From JBFHDX01 sp041584475 (GTDB lineage Bacteria; Pseudomonadota; Alphaproteobacteria; UBA8366; JADFVY01), in NCBI GenBank assembly GCA_041584475.1, contig JBFHDX010000093.1:1-14842 (forward strand): DNA of 14,842 bases, written 5' to 3'. Position numbers and translations under genes: made by a program. Below, piece by piece: positions 1 to 7,068 of the stretch (positions are counted from its first letter, which is position 1; each line of letters opens with the position of its first letter). Under the pieces are notes generated by a model. That model ran no database searches. It saw only the letters and a list, made by a program, of their open reading frames with translations, and was not told the DNA's origin.

Positions 1-459
1 CGCGGCTTGCCGGTCTACCACACCGGCCGCGGCGGCCAGTTCACCTATCACGGGCCGGGCCAGCGCGTCGCTTACGTGATGCTCGACCTGACGCGGCGCG
101 GCCAGGACGTGCGGCGCTTCGTGCACGACCTCGAGAGCTGGGTCGTCCGGGCGCTGGCGCAGTTCAACGTGCGCGGCGAGCGTCGCGACGGCCGTATCGG
201 CATCTGGGTGTACCGCGGCGCCGGCCGCGAAGACAAGATCGCCGCGATCGGCGTGCGCGTGCGCCGCTGGGTCACCTATCATGGCATCGCCATCAACGTC
301 GAGCCGGAGCTCGCCCATTTCAGCGGCATCGTGCCGTGCGGCATCGCCGACCCGCGGTTCGGTGTCACCTCGCTCGTCGACCTCGGGCTGCCGGTGACCA
401 TGGCCGATCTGGACAGCGCGCTGATGGCGACGTTCGCCACGGTTTTCGGCGAGAACTGA
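1..459 (+). CDS. lipB: Octanoyltransferase LipB (lipoate biosynthesis), 5'-truncated by window edge
   Basis: LipB moves an octanoyl group from octanoyl-acyl carrier protein to lipoyl domains of proteins such as pyruvate dehydrogenase E2, in the cytoplasm. It is the first step of endogenous lipoate synthesis. The reading frame is open from base 1, so only the C-terminal two thirds (about 152 codons; the family is usually 210-230) is in the window. Visible are the family signature RGGQFTYHGPGQ at about 10-21 of the fragment, the EDKIAAIG segment with the catalytic Lys, and SGIVPCGI with the catalytic Cys. The true start lies upstream; an internal TTG at base 7 is not the start because it falls just before the signature. 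It ends at TGA 457-459. No neighbour in the window is functionally linked to it. Confidence 0.95.
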   Translation, partial: RGLPVYHTGRGGQFTYHGPGQRVAYVMLDLTRRGQDVRRFVHDLESWVVRALAQFNVRGERRDGRIGIWVYRGAGREDKIAAIGVRVRRWVTYHGIAINVEPELAHFSGIVPCGIADPRFGVTSLVDLGLPVTMADLDSALMATFATVFGEN

Positions 460-817
460 ACGCACCCGCGCACCGCCGAAAAGCGGACACATTGAACAGA
501 TGCGGCGCCGCAACGGCGTTGCAAACCGGCGCTTTCGGCCACCCGTCAGCGTCTCGCAATCGACTTCCGCAAAAGATGGAATTCACGAACGTGAATGCTC
601 TCATAGGTCGCATCAATGGGCGATCTCGAGCCCCCATGCACGGCCGGGTTGCAGGCGCCCGCCGCGCCGGTGCCGACCGGCGTCAGGCGTGCTGACACGG
701 GCATCATCGCCGTGCCGGCGTGCCCCGGCTGTTTGCGCTCTGCTCACGCTCGCGTGATATGACCGATTCTTGCGGTTAGGATACAACCGTGGGTGAGCAT
801 AAGAACGGTGACCAGGC
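460..817. other. 358-bp gap between lipB and the PAS gene; no gene seen
   Basis: Short overlapping open frames here have no recognisable product, no good ribosome site and arginine/alanine-rich out-of-frame composition, so I take the stretch as non-coding. It holds a 6+4+6 inverted repeat at 581-596, listed separately. It presumably also carries the promoter of the downstream PAS gene, but no convincing -35/-10 pair can be picked out. Confidence 0.6.
581..596. repeat. Short inverted repeat, operator-like (6+4+6)
   Basis: The arms ATTCAC (581-586) and GTGAAT (591-596) are perfect inverted copies around GAAC. The element is more AT-rich than its surroundings and lies about 220 bp before the PAS gene and 120 bp after lipB. 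The size and symmetry suit a dimeric DNA-binding protein. With no adjacent promoter recognised, a chance palindrome is possible. Confidence 0.35.
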
Positions 818-1729
818 ATGGGGAAGGTGCGGGATTCGGTCGAGCGGCTGACGGCGATTGCGCCCGACGATGCGAGCAGCTGGCCCGACGACCTGTCCGA
901 ACCGGCACGGGTGCTCCTCGACTACTGGCGGGCGAAGTGCCGCGACGGCGCGTTTCCGGACCGGTCGGAGATCGAGCCGCGGCACATCGTTAACATACTT
1001 CCGTATGTATTCATCGTCGAACGGCTGGACGTCGAGCCGAGCGACTACTGCTTTCGCCTGGTCGGCACCGGCATCGCCGACATCAAGGGCGACTTGACCG
1101 GCCGGCGCCTGAGCGAGCTGTTTCCCGATCGGGACCGCCACGCCAAGGTGTGGCGGCAGTACGACGACGCGTGTTGCGGTGCGATCTTCGTCCGCAGCGA
1201 GGGCCTCGGCTGGCGCGGCAAGGAGTTCGTGCGGTACAAAGTCGTCCTGCTGCCGCTGCGCGGCCCTCATGGGGCCGTTCGCTTCCTGATCGGTACCGCA
1301 CACGGCTTGCCCCTCCCGGACGGTTCGCCGGCCTCGCGCAGCGCTCCCGAGCGATTTCCCATCCCGGATTATCCGGCCGTCTCGCTCGGCACCGACGGAA
1401 TCGTAACCGTCGACTACACCTCCGCTGCCATCGCAGCCTCGCCCGAAGCAGTGAAATACGTGCGCCAGAGGATCTTTGAGCTGGCCGGCGGGAGGGCCAT
1501 GCCGGTACTGGTCTTTGTCGAGGCGCTCTTGGGCATCGGCGGCAAATTGCAGGCGACCCTGTCGGAGCCCGAGCACATCGCGGCGGTGCGCGCCTCCGCG
1601 GTGGTCGCGAAGACCCCGGCGGGCCGCAAGATGGCGGAAGCCCTGCTCGACAGCTATCGCTCGCCCTATCCGATGCAGACTTTCGAATCGGTCGCGGAGG
1701 CGCGATCCTGGCTGCGCGACTTCAGCTAG
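818..1729 (+). CDS. PAS_5-type domain protein with C-terminal SpoIIAA/STAS-like domain
   Basis: The product is 303 residues with no signal peptide or membrane segment, so probably cytoplasmic. Residues about 33-165 read as a PAS_5 domain: LLDYWRAK, FPDRSEIEPRHIVNILPYVF, FRLVGTGIADIKGDLTGRRL, and then the VVLLPLRG strand. This fold senses small ligands or partners in many alphaproteobacteria, usually without an attached kinase. Residues about 187-303 form a second module with a pattern I associate with SpoIIAA/STAS-like proteins: a GIVTVDYTSAAI strand, ARAxPVLVF-type core, AxVVAKTPAGRKMAEAL helix, and the closing PYPMQTFESVAEARSWL. The ATG at 818 is the first possible start because TGA at 809-811 closes the frame just upstream; the ribosome site is weak. 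No output domain (kinase, cyclase, DNA-binding) is present. The PAS assignment is fairly firm; the second domain is inference from pattern. Confidence 0.8.
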   Translation: MGKVRDSVERLTAIAPDDASSWPDDLSEPARVLLDYWRAKCRDGAFPDRSEIEPRHIVNILPYVFIVERLDVEPSDYCFRLVGTGIADIKGDLTGRRLSELFPDRDRHAKVWRQYDDACCGAIFVRSEGLGWRGKEFVRYKVVLLPLRGPHGAVRFLIGTAHGLPLPDGSPASRSAPERFPIPDYPAVSLGTDGIVTVDYTSAAIAASPEAVKYVRQRIFELAGGRAMPVLVFVEALLGIGGKLQATLSEPEHIAAVRASAVVAKTPAGRKMAEALLDSYRSPYPMQTFESVAEARSWLRDFS

Positions 1730-2077
1730 GCCGGGACCGGGCACGGATGCCGTCAGCAGCCGCGAAAACGCCCGTTGCCGCGGCCCAGAGGCCCATTTCG
1801 CGGGCGATTAACTGTACTTTAAACCTTGGGGCGTAACATGGGAGCCTGGGGACACGCCCGGCGGGAACCGTGTCCCCGTGGCCGGGCCGAACGCCGCTTT
1901 GGCGTAAGGTTCGCGGCCGGCAAATCGATCGAGACGGATCGACGCCGAGGACGGGGTTGCAGAGGCGCGAAGACTTGCGCGCGCCCCGCCGACGGACGCC
2001 GGCAGCCCTCATGCACGGACGTCCCGAGTGCGGCGCCGCAGGCTCGCGGAGCGGGTTCCGAGAACTGAGAGGGAGCC
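1730..2077. other. 348-bp gap; inverted repeat and ribosome site of next gene, no other gene
   Basis: No open frame here looks real. The stretch contains a perfect 8-bp inverted repeat (1848-1855 with 1870-1877) and ends with a good ribosome-binding site, GAGAGGGAG at about 2067-2075, for the small secreted protein. No promoter could be picked confidently. Confidence 0.55.
1848..1877. repeat. Inverted repeat, 8-bp arms, 14-base spacer
   Basis: GGGGACAC at 1848-1855 is matched perfectly by GTGTCCCC at 1870-1877. It lies about 120 bp after the PAS gene. No T-run follows on either strand, so a classical intrinsic terminator is not supported. It could be an RNA hairpin or a protein site. Confidence 0.4.
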
Positions 2078-2383
2078 ATGGTGAAGCATTTCGTGATGAC
2101 ACTCGCAGTGTTGGCGGCGACCGGCGCCTACGCGTCGAGCGCCGCGCTGGCGTTGGAGCGCGGACGTCTCGATTGCCCGGACCGCGCGGTCATGCTCGAG
2201 GATCTGGCGAAGGCGGGCGAGCAGCGCGTCGCCGTCGGCGTGAAGGCCGAAGGGATCGTCATGGAGATCTTCGTCGCGCGCAACGGCAACTGGACCGAGA
2301 TCTGGACCTGGCCGCGCGGCCAGTCCTGCGTCATCGCCTTCGGCAACGACATGGCGGTGACACCGCCGAGCGAGGACACCTAG
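2078..2383 (+). CDS. Small predicted secreted protein, function unknown
   Basis: The product is 101 residues. It begins with a typical Sec signal peptide: Lys at position 3, a hydrophobic stretch at about 5-25 rich in Ala, Val and Leu, and a likely cut after the ALA at 24-26 or nearby. The mature part is about 75 residues with two cysteines, C33 and C84, which could form a disulfide in the periplasm. It has alternating hydrophobic strands (VAVGVKAEGIVMEIFVARNG, then NWTEIWTWPRGQSCVIAFG), suggesting a small beta-rich fold. Similar short periplasmic proteins with a Cys-Pro start and a G-x-S-C-V-I ending occur in proteobacteria, but I know no function for them. The start is supported by GAGAGGGAG 3-11 bases upstream. 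It stands alone and is convergent with the cyclase-family gene. Confidence 0.75.
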   Translation: MVKHFVMTLAVLAATGAYASSAALALERGRLDCPDRAVMLEDLAKAGEQRVAVGVKAEGIVMEIFVARNGNWTEIWTWPRGQSCVIAFGNDMAVTPPSEDT

Positions 2384-2391
2384 GCGAGGTA

Positions 2392-2442
2392 CCGGCCGGC
2401 GCGGCCGGCGCGACGTCCCGGGCCCACGCGGCCCGGCGGGAC
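2392..2442. terminator. Two GC-rich hairpins between convergent genes, possible bidirectional terminator
   Basis: Just after the stop of the small secreted gene, CCGGCC (2392-2397) pairs with GGCCGG (2403-2408). A second, longer hairpin follows, with GTCCCGGGCC at 2415-2424 pairing with GGCCC (2430-2434) and GGGAC (2438-2442) around a three-base bulge. The position between convergent genes suits transcription termination. Neither is followed by a T-run, so this remains an inference from structure and placement. Confidence 0.4.
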
Positions 2443-2512
2443 CGCGCACCCTACGGTGCAACGGCCCCGCCGTCTCACGACATCCGACCGGATCGGGATC
2501 GCTGGCGCGACC

Positions 2513-3517
2513 CTACTGGGCGAGCCCCGGCCCCTGCGGCTTGATCGCGATCGCCCGCGTCAGGCCGCCGCTGATATCGACGATCTTGGCGCTCAGGCTG
2601 ATGAAATACGCGCCCCGGGCAGGCAGTTCGCCGACATTCCGGACGAACTCGGTCCAGCTGCCGCCGTACTTGAGAAACGAGACGTGCGTCATCTGCGCCA
2701 TCGGCCGGCCTTCCCATTCGTAGCCGATCGGGCCCATGCTGGGGCTGTCGATGGCCATATGACGGACGCCCTTCTCGGCGAGATAGATCACCGCCTCGGG
2801 CGTCGGTGCCGGCCAGCCCGGCACGTTGCCGTTGACCAGCGGGTCCCAGGCGAGCCGGTTGCCCTCGGGGAACGGCTTGTAATAGGCATCGTCGTAACCG
2901 GTGTAGAGGATGACGACGTCGCCGGCATTGATGGCCCCGTTCTTCTCCTCGTCCGCCTTGATCATGTCGAGGGTGATGAGCGGGCTCTTGCCCGGTTCCG
3001 CGGCGTCACGGATGCTGCGCAGGTCGATCACCGCCGCCGGACCCATCTGGTTGGTGACCGGATATTTGTCACCGGTCATCCAGCCCATCTTGCTCTCGAA
3101 CGGCATGCCGCTGCCCGGCGGCGGGATGAAATGGGCCGGATAGTCGATCTGGGTGCCGGTATGGTCGTCGATCACGTACTGCTGGCTGAAGTAGGGAAAG
3201 ACGCTCTGCACCAGGTTTTCCTTGATCGTGTCGCCCGCACCGCCGGCGGCGGACCGCGGGTTCTCCGAATAGGGACCGGGCAGCTTCTTGTACCAGTTCA
3301 TGATCTGACGCCGGAACGGCGGATGGAACGGCCAGTGGGCCGGATAGTTCTCGCTGACGGTGACCGTCAGGTCGACGACCTCGCCGCCGGCGACGATCTT
3401 CGCGATCTCGTCGGCGGGCGCGGCCCTGACGCCGGAGGATGCCGCCGCGAGCGCGACCGCTCCCGCCGCGAGCGCGGCCAGCAGTCCCGATTTGCCGTAT
3501 GATGTGCTGTTCGACAT
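2513..3517 (-). CDS. Exported cyclase-family protein (kynurenine formamidase-like metal hydrolase)
   Basis: The product is 334 residues of the cyclase family (PF04199), metal-dependent hydrolases that include bacterial kynurenine formamidase. A Sec-type signal peptide is clear: GKSGLLAALAAGAVALAAASS followed by VRA-AP with a likely cut near residue 33, so the enzyme should act in the periplasm. The metal-site motif is at 119-129, DHTGTQIDYPAHF, with H119, D125 and H129; the usual second His of HxGTHxDxPxH is Gln123, a variant I associate with the longer members. Later family features are VVILYTGY (201-208), HMAIDSPS (253-260), H278 and the NVGELPARGAYFISLSAKI block (294-312). The start is supported by CAGGGAG upstream. 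The substrate cannot be told; a small amide, lactone or ester is likely. No tryptophan-pathway genes are nearby. Confidence 0.9.
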   Translation of the reverse strand: MSNSTSYGKSGLLAALAAGAVALAAASSGVRAAPADEIAKIVAGGEVVDLTVTVSENYPAHWPFHPPFRRQIMNWYKKLPGPYSENPRSAAGGAGDTIKENLVQSVFPYFSQQYVIDDHTGTQIDYPAHFIPPPGSGMPFESKMGWMTGDKYPVTNQMGPAAVIDLRSIRDAAEPGKSPLITLDMIKADEEKNGAINAGDVVILYTGYDDAYYKPFPEGNRLAWDPLVNGNVPGWPAPTPEAVIYLAEKGVRHMAIDSPSMGPIGYEWEGRPMAQMTHVSFLKYGGSWTEFVRNVGELPARGAYFISLSAKIVDISGGLTRAIAIKPQGPGLAQ

Positions 3518-3838
3518 TGTGCAACTCCCTGAAATGACAGATATTTATTCTTGTTGGCGCGTTGCGCGCAGCGCTGCACCGCGGGCCGGCCCCGCCGCCC
3601 ACGATTGGCCGACGGGGCGCGCATCCGACGATGCTCACCTGGGTTTGCCGGTTTGCGGAGTCTTGTTACCCGTCCGTACGCGAGAGATCCCGGCGCAATC
3701 GTTGCCGGGAGGATGTTCCGAGCGTTCGGCCGCAAGTCCTTCCGATACTGCCCAGTTATCCGGCCGATCGGCCGTTGTTTCCCGGCACGTTAGCACGCCC
3801 GCAGGGCGCGCGATAGCGCGATTGCGCGGCGCGACGGC
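3518..3838. other. 321-bp gap upstream of the cyclase-family gene
   Basis: No credible gene is seen. The 3535-3555 part is AT-rich and lies directly before the cyclase gene, which may reflect its promoter or leader, though no clean -35/-10 pair is apparent. A perfect 14-bp palindrome, CGGCCGATCGGCCG, is at 3761-3774; in DNA this GC-rich it may be chance. Confidence 0.5.
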
Positions 3839-4774
3839 CTATTCGAGGCCGCGGCGGCCGAAGCCGCGCGCCGGCCGGACGGCGGGCGCCGCGGGCTCGG
3901 GCTCGCGCCGCGCCTGCAGCGCCGGGTGCTCGAGTACCGCCGCCGGCCGCTCCGGCACGTCCGATTCGTCGTGCGTCTCGAGGATCAGCTGGTAGGCCGG
4001 CACGCCCGGCGCGTGGCCCTCGGCGACGTGGCGCACCCGCAGCCGTTCCGCCTTGCCGACGCCCAGCGTGTCGCCGTCCTCGAGCACCGGGCCCTGGGTC
4101 AGCAGATACTGGATCGTGCCGAGCACGCGCTGGCCGATCTCAGCCGGCGCCAGCGTCGTCGGCGGGAAATCGATCTCGCGGCCGAGCAGCGACGACAACC
4201 CCGTCGTCACCACCGCGCGCGTCGGCTCGCCGCGTGCCGTGGGATCGCCGTTGAGCCACCAGAACTGCACCCATTCGGCGACCGGCGGCCGTCCCGCCAG
4301 CATGTCGCTGGCGTCGCGGCGGAACCGCGCCGCCGGGGTCACCGTCTCGCCGGCCGCCCAGTACACGCCGATCGACGGCAGCACCGAGGACAGCGCCGCG
4401 GTCACCAGGGTTACGGCCTGGGCATGGCTGACCGCCGCCTTCCAGTCGCCCGAGGCGGCGAAGGTGGCGACGATGGCGTGCGCCCGATGCGCGGACAGCC
4501 GCGCCGCCGCGTCGGGCCAGTTGCGGCTGCCGCCGATCGCACGGTCGAGCGTGCCCGGCGGGATCGGCCGGTGGATCACCAGCACCGTGACGACGATGTC
4601 ACCGATTTCGAGCAGGAAGGCGCAGGAGGCGTCGCCGCGGTTCGCGGGGCCCTCGACCGGCGTCAGCGGCGCCTTGAGCTTCGGGAACTGGCGCCGCATC
4701 TCGGCGATGACGTTCTCGGCCGTCGTGGTGCCCGCCCGCTCCAGCGCCAGCATGGCGATGAACCGCGTGTCCAT
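3839..4774 (-). CDS. DUF4261-like domain protein, function unknown
   Basis: The product is 311 residues, soluble, with no signal peptide or membrane segment. It resembles the DUF4261 family: an N-terminal segment like the family's (MDTRFIAMLALERAG), a beta-strand pair DIVVTVLVIHRPIPPGTLD (59-77), an SRNWPDAAARLSAHRAHAIV helix-strand (83-102), SIGVYWAAG at about 134-142, AEWVQFWWL (166-174), TTGLSSLLGREIDF (190-203) and IQYLLTQGPVLEDGDTLG (221-238). The family's role is not known. The C-terminal 40 residues are Pro, Ala and Arg rich and probably disordered. The ATG at 4774 is chosen because GGGGAGGGA stands six bases before it; an upstream in-frame TTG at 4819 has no such site. It lies 177 bp downstream of the ureohydrolase on the same strand. 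Confidence 0.75.
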   Translation of the reverse strand: MDTRFIAMLALERAGTTTAENVIAEMRRQFPKLKAPLTPVEGPANRGDASCAFLLEIGDIVVTVLVIHRPIPPGTLDRAIGGSRNWPDAAARLSAHRAHAIVATFAASGDWKAAVSHAQAVTLVTAALSSVLPSIGVYWAAGETVTPAARFRRDASDMLAGRPPVAEWVQFWWLNGDPTARGEPTRAVVTTGLSSLLGREIDFPPTTLAPAEIGQRVLGTIQYLLTQGPVLEDGDTLGVGKAERLRVRHVAEGHAPGVPAYQLILETHDESDVPERPAAVLEHPALQARREPEPAAPAVRPARGFGRRGLE

Positions 4775-4897
4775 CGAGTGTCCCTCCCCGGCCGGCCGCG
4801 GCGGCGCCGCTCCGGCCAATCGAAACCCGGACGTCCATTCTGCGCCGCCATGCTGAACAATCGGTTAAGGAGGCCGCGCCGAGTGCGGCCGGAGTCC

Positions 4898-4920
4898 CGC
4901 AATAATACGCAAGTATTGCG
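4898..4920. repeat. AT-containing inverted repeat (7+9+7) downstream of ureohydrolase
   Basis: CGCAATA (4898-4904) is mirrored by TATTGCG (4914-4920). On the minus strand a TATTAT hexamer (4902-4907) lies inside it, one base from the -10 consensus, but no suitable -35 is found at the right spacing. It sits between the ureohydrolase stop and the DUF4261-like gene and could be an operator for the latter or a weak RNA hairpin. Confidence 0.35.
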
Positions 4921-4951
4921 CATTGCCGCTGCTGCGCGAGGCGTCCCCGAA

Positions 4952-5917
4952 TTACCCCCGCAGCTTCTTCTCGTGGAAGACGTAGCCGAGCAGGTTCATC
5001 AGCAGCTGCGCCGCAAGCATCGCCGTGATCCCGCCGGAATCGTAGTCGGGCGCGACCTCGACCAGGTCGACGCCGACGACCTCGCCCTGCTGCGTCAGCC
5101 CCTGCAGGATCTCCAGCACCTCGTAGTAGAGGAATCCACCGTGGCTCGGCGTGCCGGTGCCGGGGGCGATCGACGGGTCGAAGCCGTCGATGTCGATCGT
5201 CAGGTAGTAGCGCGTCTCCTGCGGGATGCGGCGCAGCACGCCGTCGGCGCCGAGCCGCCGGACGTCGCGCACCGACAGGATGTCCGAGCCGGCCTCGCGC
5301 GCCGCGGCGTAGTCCGAGCGGTTCGACGACGAGACGTTGCGGATGCCGAGCTGCGTCAGCCCGGTGACGTGCGCCATCTCGGAGGCCCGGCGCAGCGGGT
5401 TGCCGTGGCCGTAGCGCACGCCGTGGCGCTCGTCGACGAAGTCGAGATGGGCGTCGACATGCACGATGTGCACCGGGTCCTCGTCGGCGAAGGCCCGGAT
5501 GCAGGGGATGTGCACCGAATGGTCGCCGCCGAGCACGACGGGCAGCGCGCCGGCGTCGAGGATCCGGCGCACGCCGATCTCGATATTGTCGTGGCTCTTC
5601 AGCGTGTCGGTATGCACGATGTCGGCGTCGCCGATGTCGACGATCGAGACCTCGTCCGTCGGCAGATAGACGGTGTCGTCCTCGAAATCGTAGGCGCCGT
5701 CGTGGCCGAACGAGAACAGCGTCGAGGCCTCGCGGATCGCGCGCGGGCCGAAGCGCGCGCCGGCGCGGTACTGCGTGCCCATGTCGAACGGCGCGCCGAG
5801 CACGGCGATGTCGGCGTCGATCCGCTTCCAGTCGGTGACCGGCGGCGCCTTGGCGAAGGTGCAATGCCCGACGAAGGGCAGGTCGAGGCGCCCGCTCTCG
5901 TATCCGTGCCCGGCCAT
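4952..5917 (-). CDS. Agmatinase/arginase-family ureohydrolase (substrate not resolved)
   Basis: The product is 321 residues, a full-length cytoplasmic binuclear manganese ureohydrolase that splits urea from a guanidino compound. All six metal ligands are visible: H133 in GGDHS (130-134), D155, H157 and D159 in VDAHLDF, and D242 and D244 in IDIDGFDPS, which continues into the family's APGTGTP loop. E287 in DLVEVAP fits the conserved glutamate. Length and the HGNPLRRASE region (171-180) place it in the agmatinase-like branch rather than in classic arginase. Agmatine, guanidinobutyrate and guanidinopropionate are all possible, since closely similar enzymes differ in substrate. The start is supported by AGGGAGG eight bases upstream. 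No polyamine or arginine genes adjoin it. Confidence 0.9.
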   Translation of the reverse strand: MAGHGYESGRLDLPFVGHCTFAKAPPVTDWKRIDADIAVLGAPFDMGTQYRAGARFGPRAIREASTLFSFGHDGAYDFEDDTVYLPTDEVSIVDIGDADIVHTDTLKSHDNIEIGVRRILDAGALPVVLGGDHSVHIPCIRAFADEDPVHIVHVDAHLDFVDERHGVRYGHGNPLRRASEMAHVTGLTQLGIRNVSSSNRSDYAAAREAGSDILSVRDVRRLGADGVLRRIPQETRYYLTIDIDGFDPSIAPGTGTPSHGGFLYYEVLEILQGLTQQGEVVGVDLVEVAPDYDSGGITAMLAAQLLMNLLGYVFHEKKLRG

Positions 5918-6046
5918 GTTGCGGCCTCCCTGCTGTTCGTTTTCCCCAAGCTTAGGGGATAACGCGGGCGGTGGGAACGGCGGCGGCTCGAGCGTCGCCG
6001 GGAGCGGCGGCTGTCATGTGTCACTCCCTCCTCGACCCCTCATCTT

Positions 6047-6115
6047 CAAGGGAGCTGGGCTCCTTGTTGCCGCCTCAACGGGAGAAGCCCCTCTCTCGCT
6101 TGCGGGGGAGGGGCT
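6047..6115. repeat. REP-like palindromic element downstream of mtgA
   Basis: The main hairpin pairs AGCCCCTCTCTC (6086-6097) with GGGGGAGGGGCT (6104-6115): 12 pairs including two G-T wobbles around a six-base loop. A smaller imperfect hairpin lies at 6047-6066. The C-rich and G-rich arms around GCTTGC recall the dispersed intergenic palindromes of alphaproteobacteria. It sits between the mtgA stop and the ureohydrolase start and might also end or stabilise the mtgA transcript. Copies elsewhere cannot be checked here. Confidence 0.5.
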
Positions 6116-6150
6116 GGGGAGGGGGCGAGGCTTCGGACGGGCTTTTCCAG

Positions 6151-6873
6151 CTATCGCAAACAGTCGTAGTACTCGCCGAGGCGGCGCATGCGGTAGATCG
6201 CGGTGCTCGCCCGGCGGCTGATGTAGTTGGTCGGGTAGCGCGCCGACCAGCGCCGCGGGTTCGGCAGGATCGCCGCCAGCAGCGCCGCCTGACGCCGCGT
6301 CAGCCGGCGCGCCGGCTTGCCGAAATAGTGCTGCGCTGCGGCCTCGACGCCGTAGACGCCGGGGCCCCATTCGGCGACGTTGAGGTAGACCTCCATGATC
6401 CGGCGCTTGTCCCAGGTCTTCTCCATCATCCAGGTGAACGGCACCTCCAGCCCCTTGCGCACGAAGGTGCGGTCGGGCCACAGGAAGACGTTCTTGGCGG
6501 TCTGCTGGCTGATCGTGCTGCCGCCGCGCGTGACCCCGTTGCCGCGCACACGGTCGGCGGCGGCGTCGAAGATCGCCGCCCAGTCGAAGCCGTCGTGCCG
6601 GCAGAACGTATTGTCCTCGAGCGCGATCACCGCGCGCGGCACATTGCGCGAGATCCGCTCGAGCGGCACCCATTCCTTCTTTATGCCCTCGCCCTCGAAC
6701 AGGCGGACCAGCATCAGCAGCGTTCCCGGCGGCGCGTAGTCGCGGTACAGCAGCACGAGCGCCGGCGGCGCGACGATGAGGAAGACGACGAGCAGCAGCG
6801 CGAAGCGCACCAGCCGGCGCAGCCACGAGCTGCGCTCGGCGAAGGGATCGCGTCGAAACCAGCCGCCTCTCAT
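6151..6873 (-). CDS. mtgA: Monofunctional biosynthetic peptidoglycan transglycosylase MtgA
   Basis: MtgA polymerises lipid II into glycan strands on the periplasmic face of the inner membrane. The 240-residue product has one N-terminal membrane anchor (about 20-43) and a GT51 domain. Visible GT51 motifs are ALEDNTFCRHDGFDW (85-99) with catalytic E86, RGGSTISQQTAKNVFL (116-131), KRRIMEVYLNVAEWG (157-171) with the second acidic site, and AALLAAILPNPRRWS (196-210). There is no transpeptidase domain, so it is not a bifunctional penicillin-binding protein. The ATG at 6873 gives the usual family length; its ribosome site is weak, and a GTG at 6924 is an alternative. The open frame runs on to 7149, but that extension translates the inverted repeat at 7069-7134 and is not protein-like. 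Confidence 0.93.
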   Translation of the reverse strand: MRGGWFRRDPFAERSSWLRRLVRFALLLVVFLIVAPPALVLLYRDYAPPGTLLMLVRLFEGEGIKKEWVPLERISRNVPRAVIALEDNTFCRHDGFDWAAIFDAAADRVRGNGVTRGGSTISQQTAKNVFLWPDRTFVRKGLEVPFTWMMEKTWDKRRIMEVYLNVAEWGPGVYGVEAAAQHYFGKPARRLTRRQAALLAAILPNPRRWSARYPTNYISRRASTAIYRMRRLGEYYDCLR

Positions 6874-7068
6874 CTTCGAAGACTTCAACCGCCTGGTGCT
6901 GCGCCTCGCCACCGTCGCTTCCACGGAATTGAACCCGCACCGCCCCGCAGCGGCGCCGAGTCGCGCGAAGGGCGGACCAGCCGCTAAAGTGCGGGATATT
7001 GGTGAAGGACGCGTAAACGAAACCGCGGGCGGGCCGCGGCTAGAACAGCATCCGATTAGTTTGCTCCA

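Noticed and set aside
776..1744. 322-codon minus-strand open frame over the PAS gene
   Set aside because: The plus-strand PAS protein has recognisable domain motifs, while this frame gives Arg, Gly and Ala-rich sequence without motifs.
2456..3502. 348-codon plus-strand open frame
   Set aside because: It is antisense to the cyclase-family gene, which has a signal peptide, ribosome site and metal motif; the plus-strand product has none.
3761..3774. Perfect 14-bp palindrome upstream of the cyclase gene
   Set aside because: It is made of GGCC and GATC units that arise easily in GC-rich DNA and has no promoter next to it, so it is noted only in the gap description.
3926..5962. 678-codon plus-strand open frame
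   Set aside because: It lies antisense across the DUF4261-like and ureohydrolase genes, both well supported. Its product is Arg, Asp, His and Val repeats with no domain, as expected from the mirror frame of GC-rich codons.
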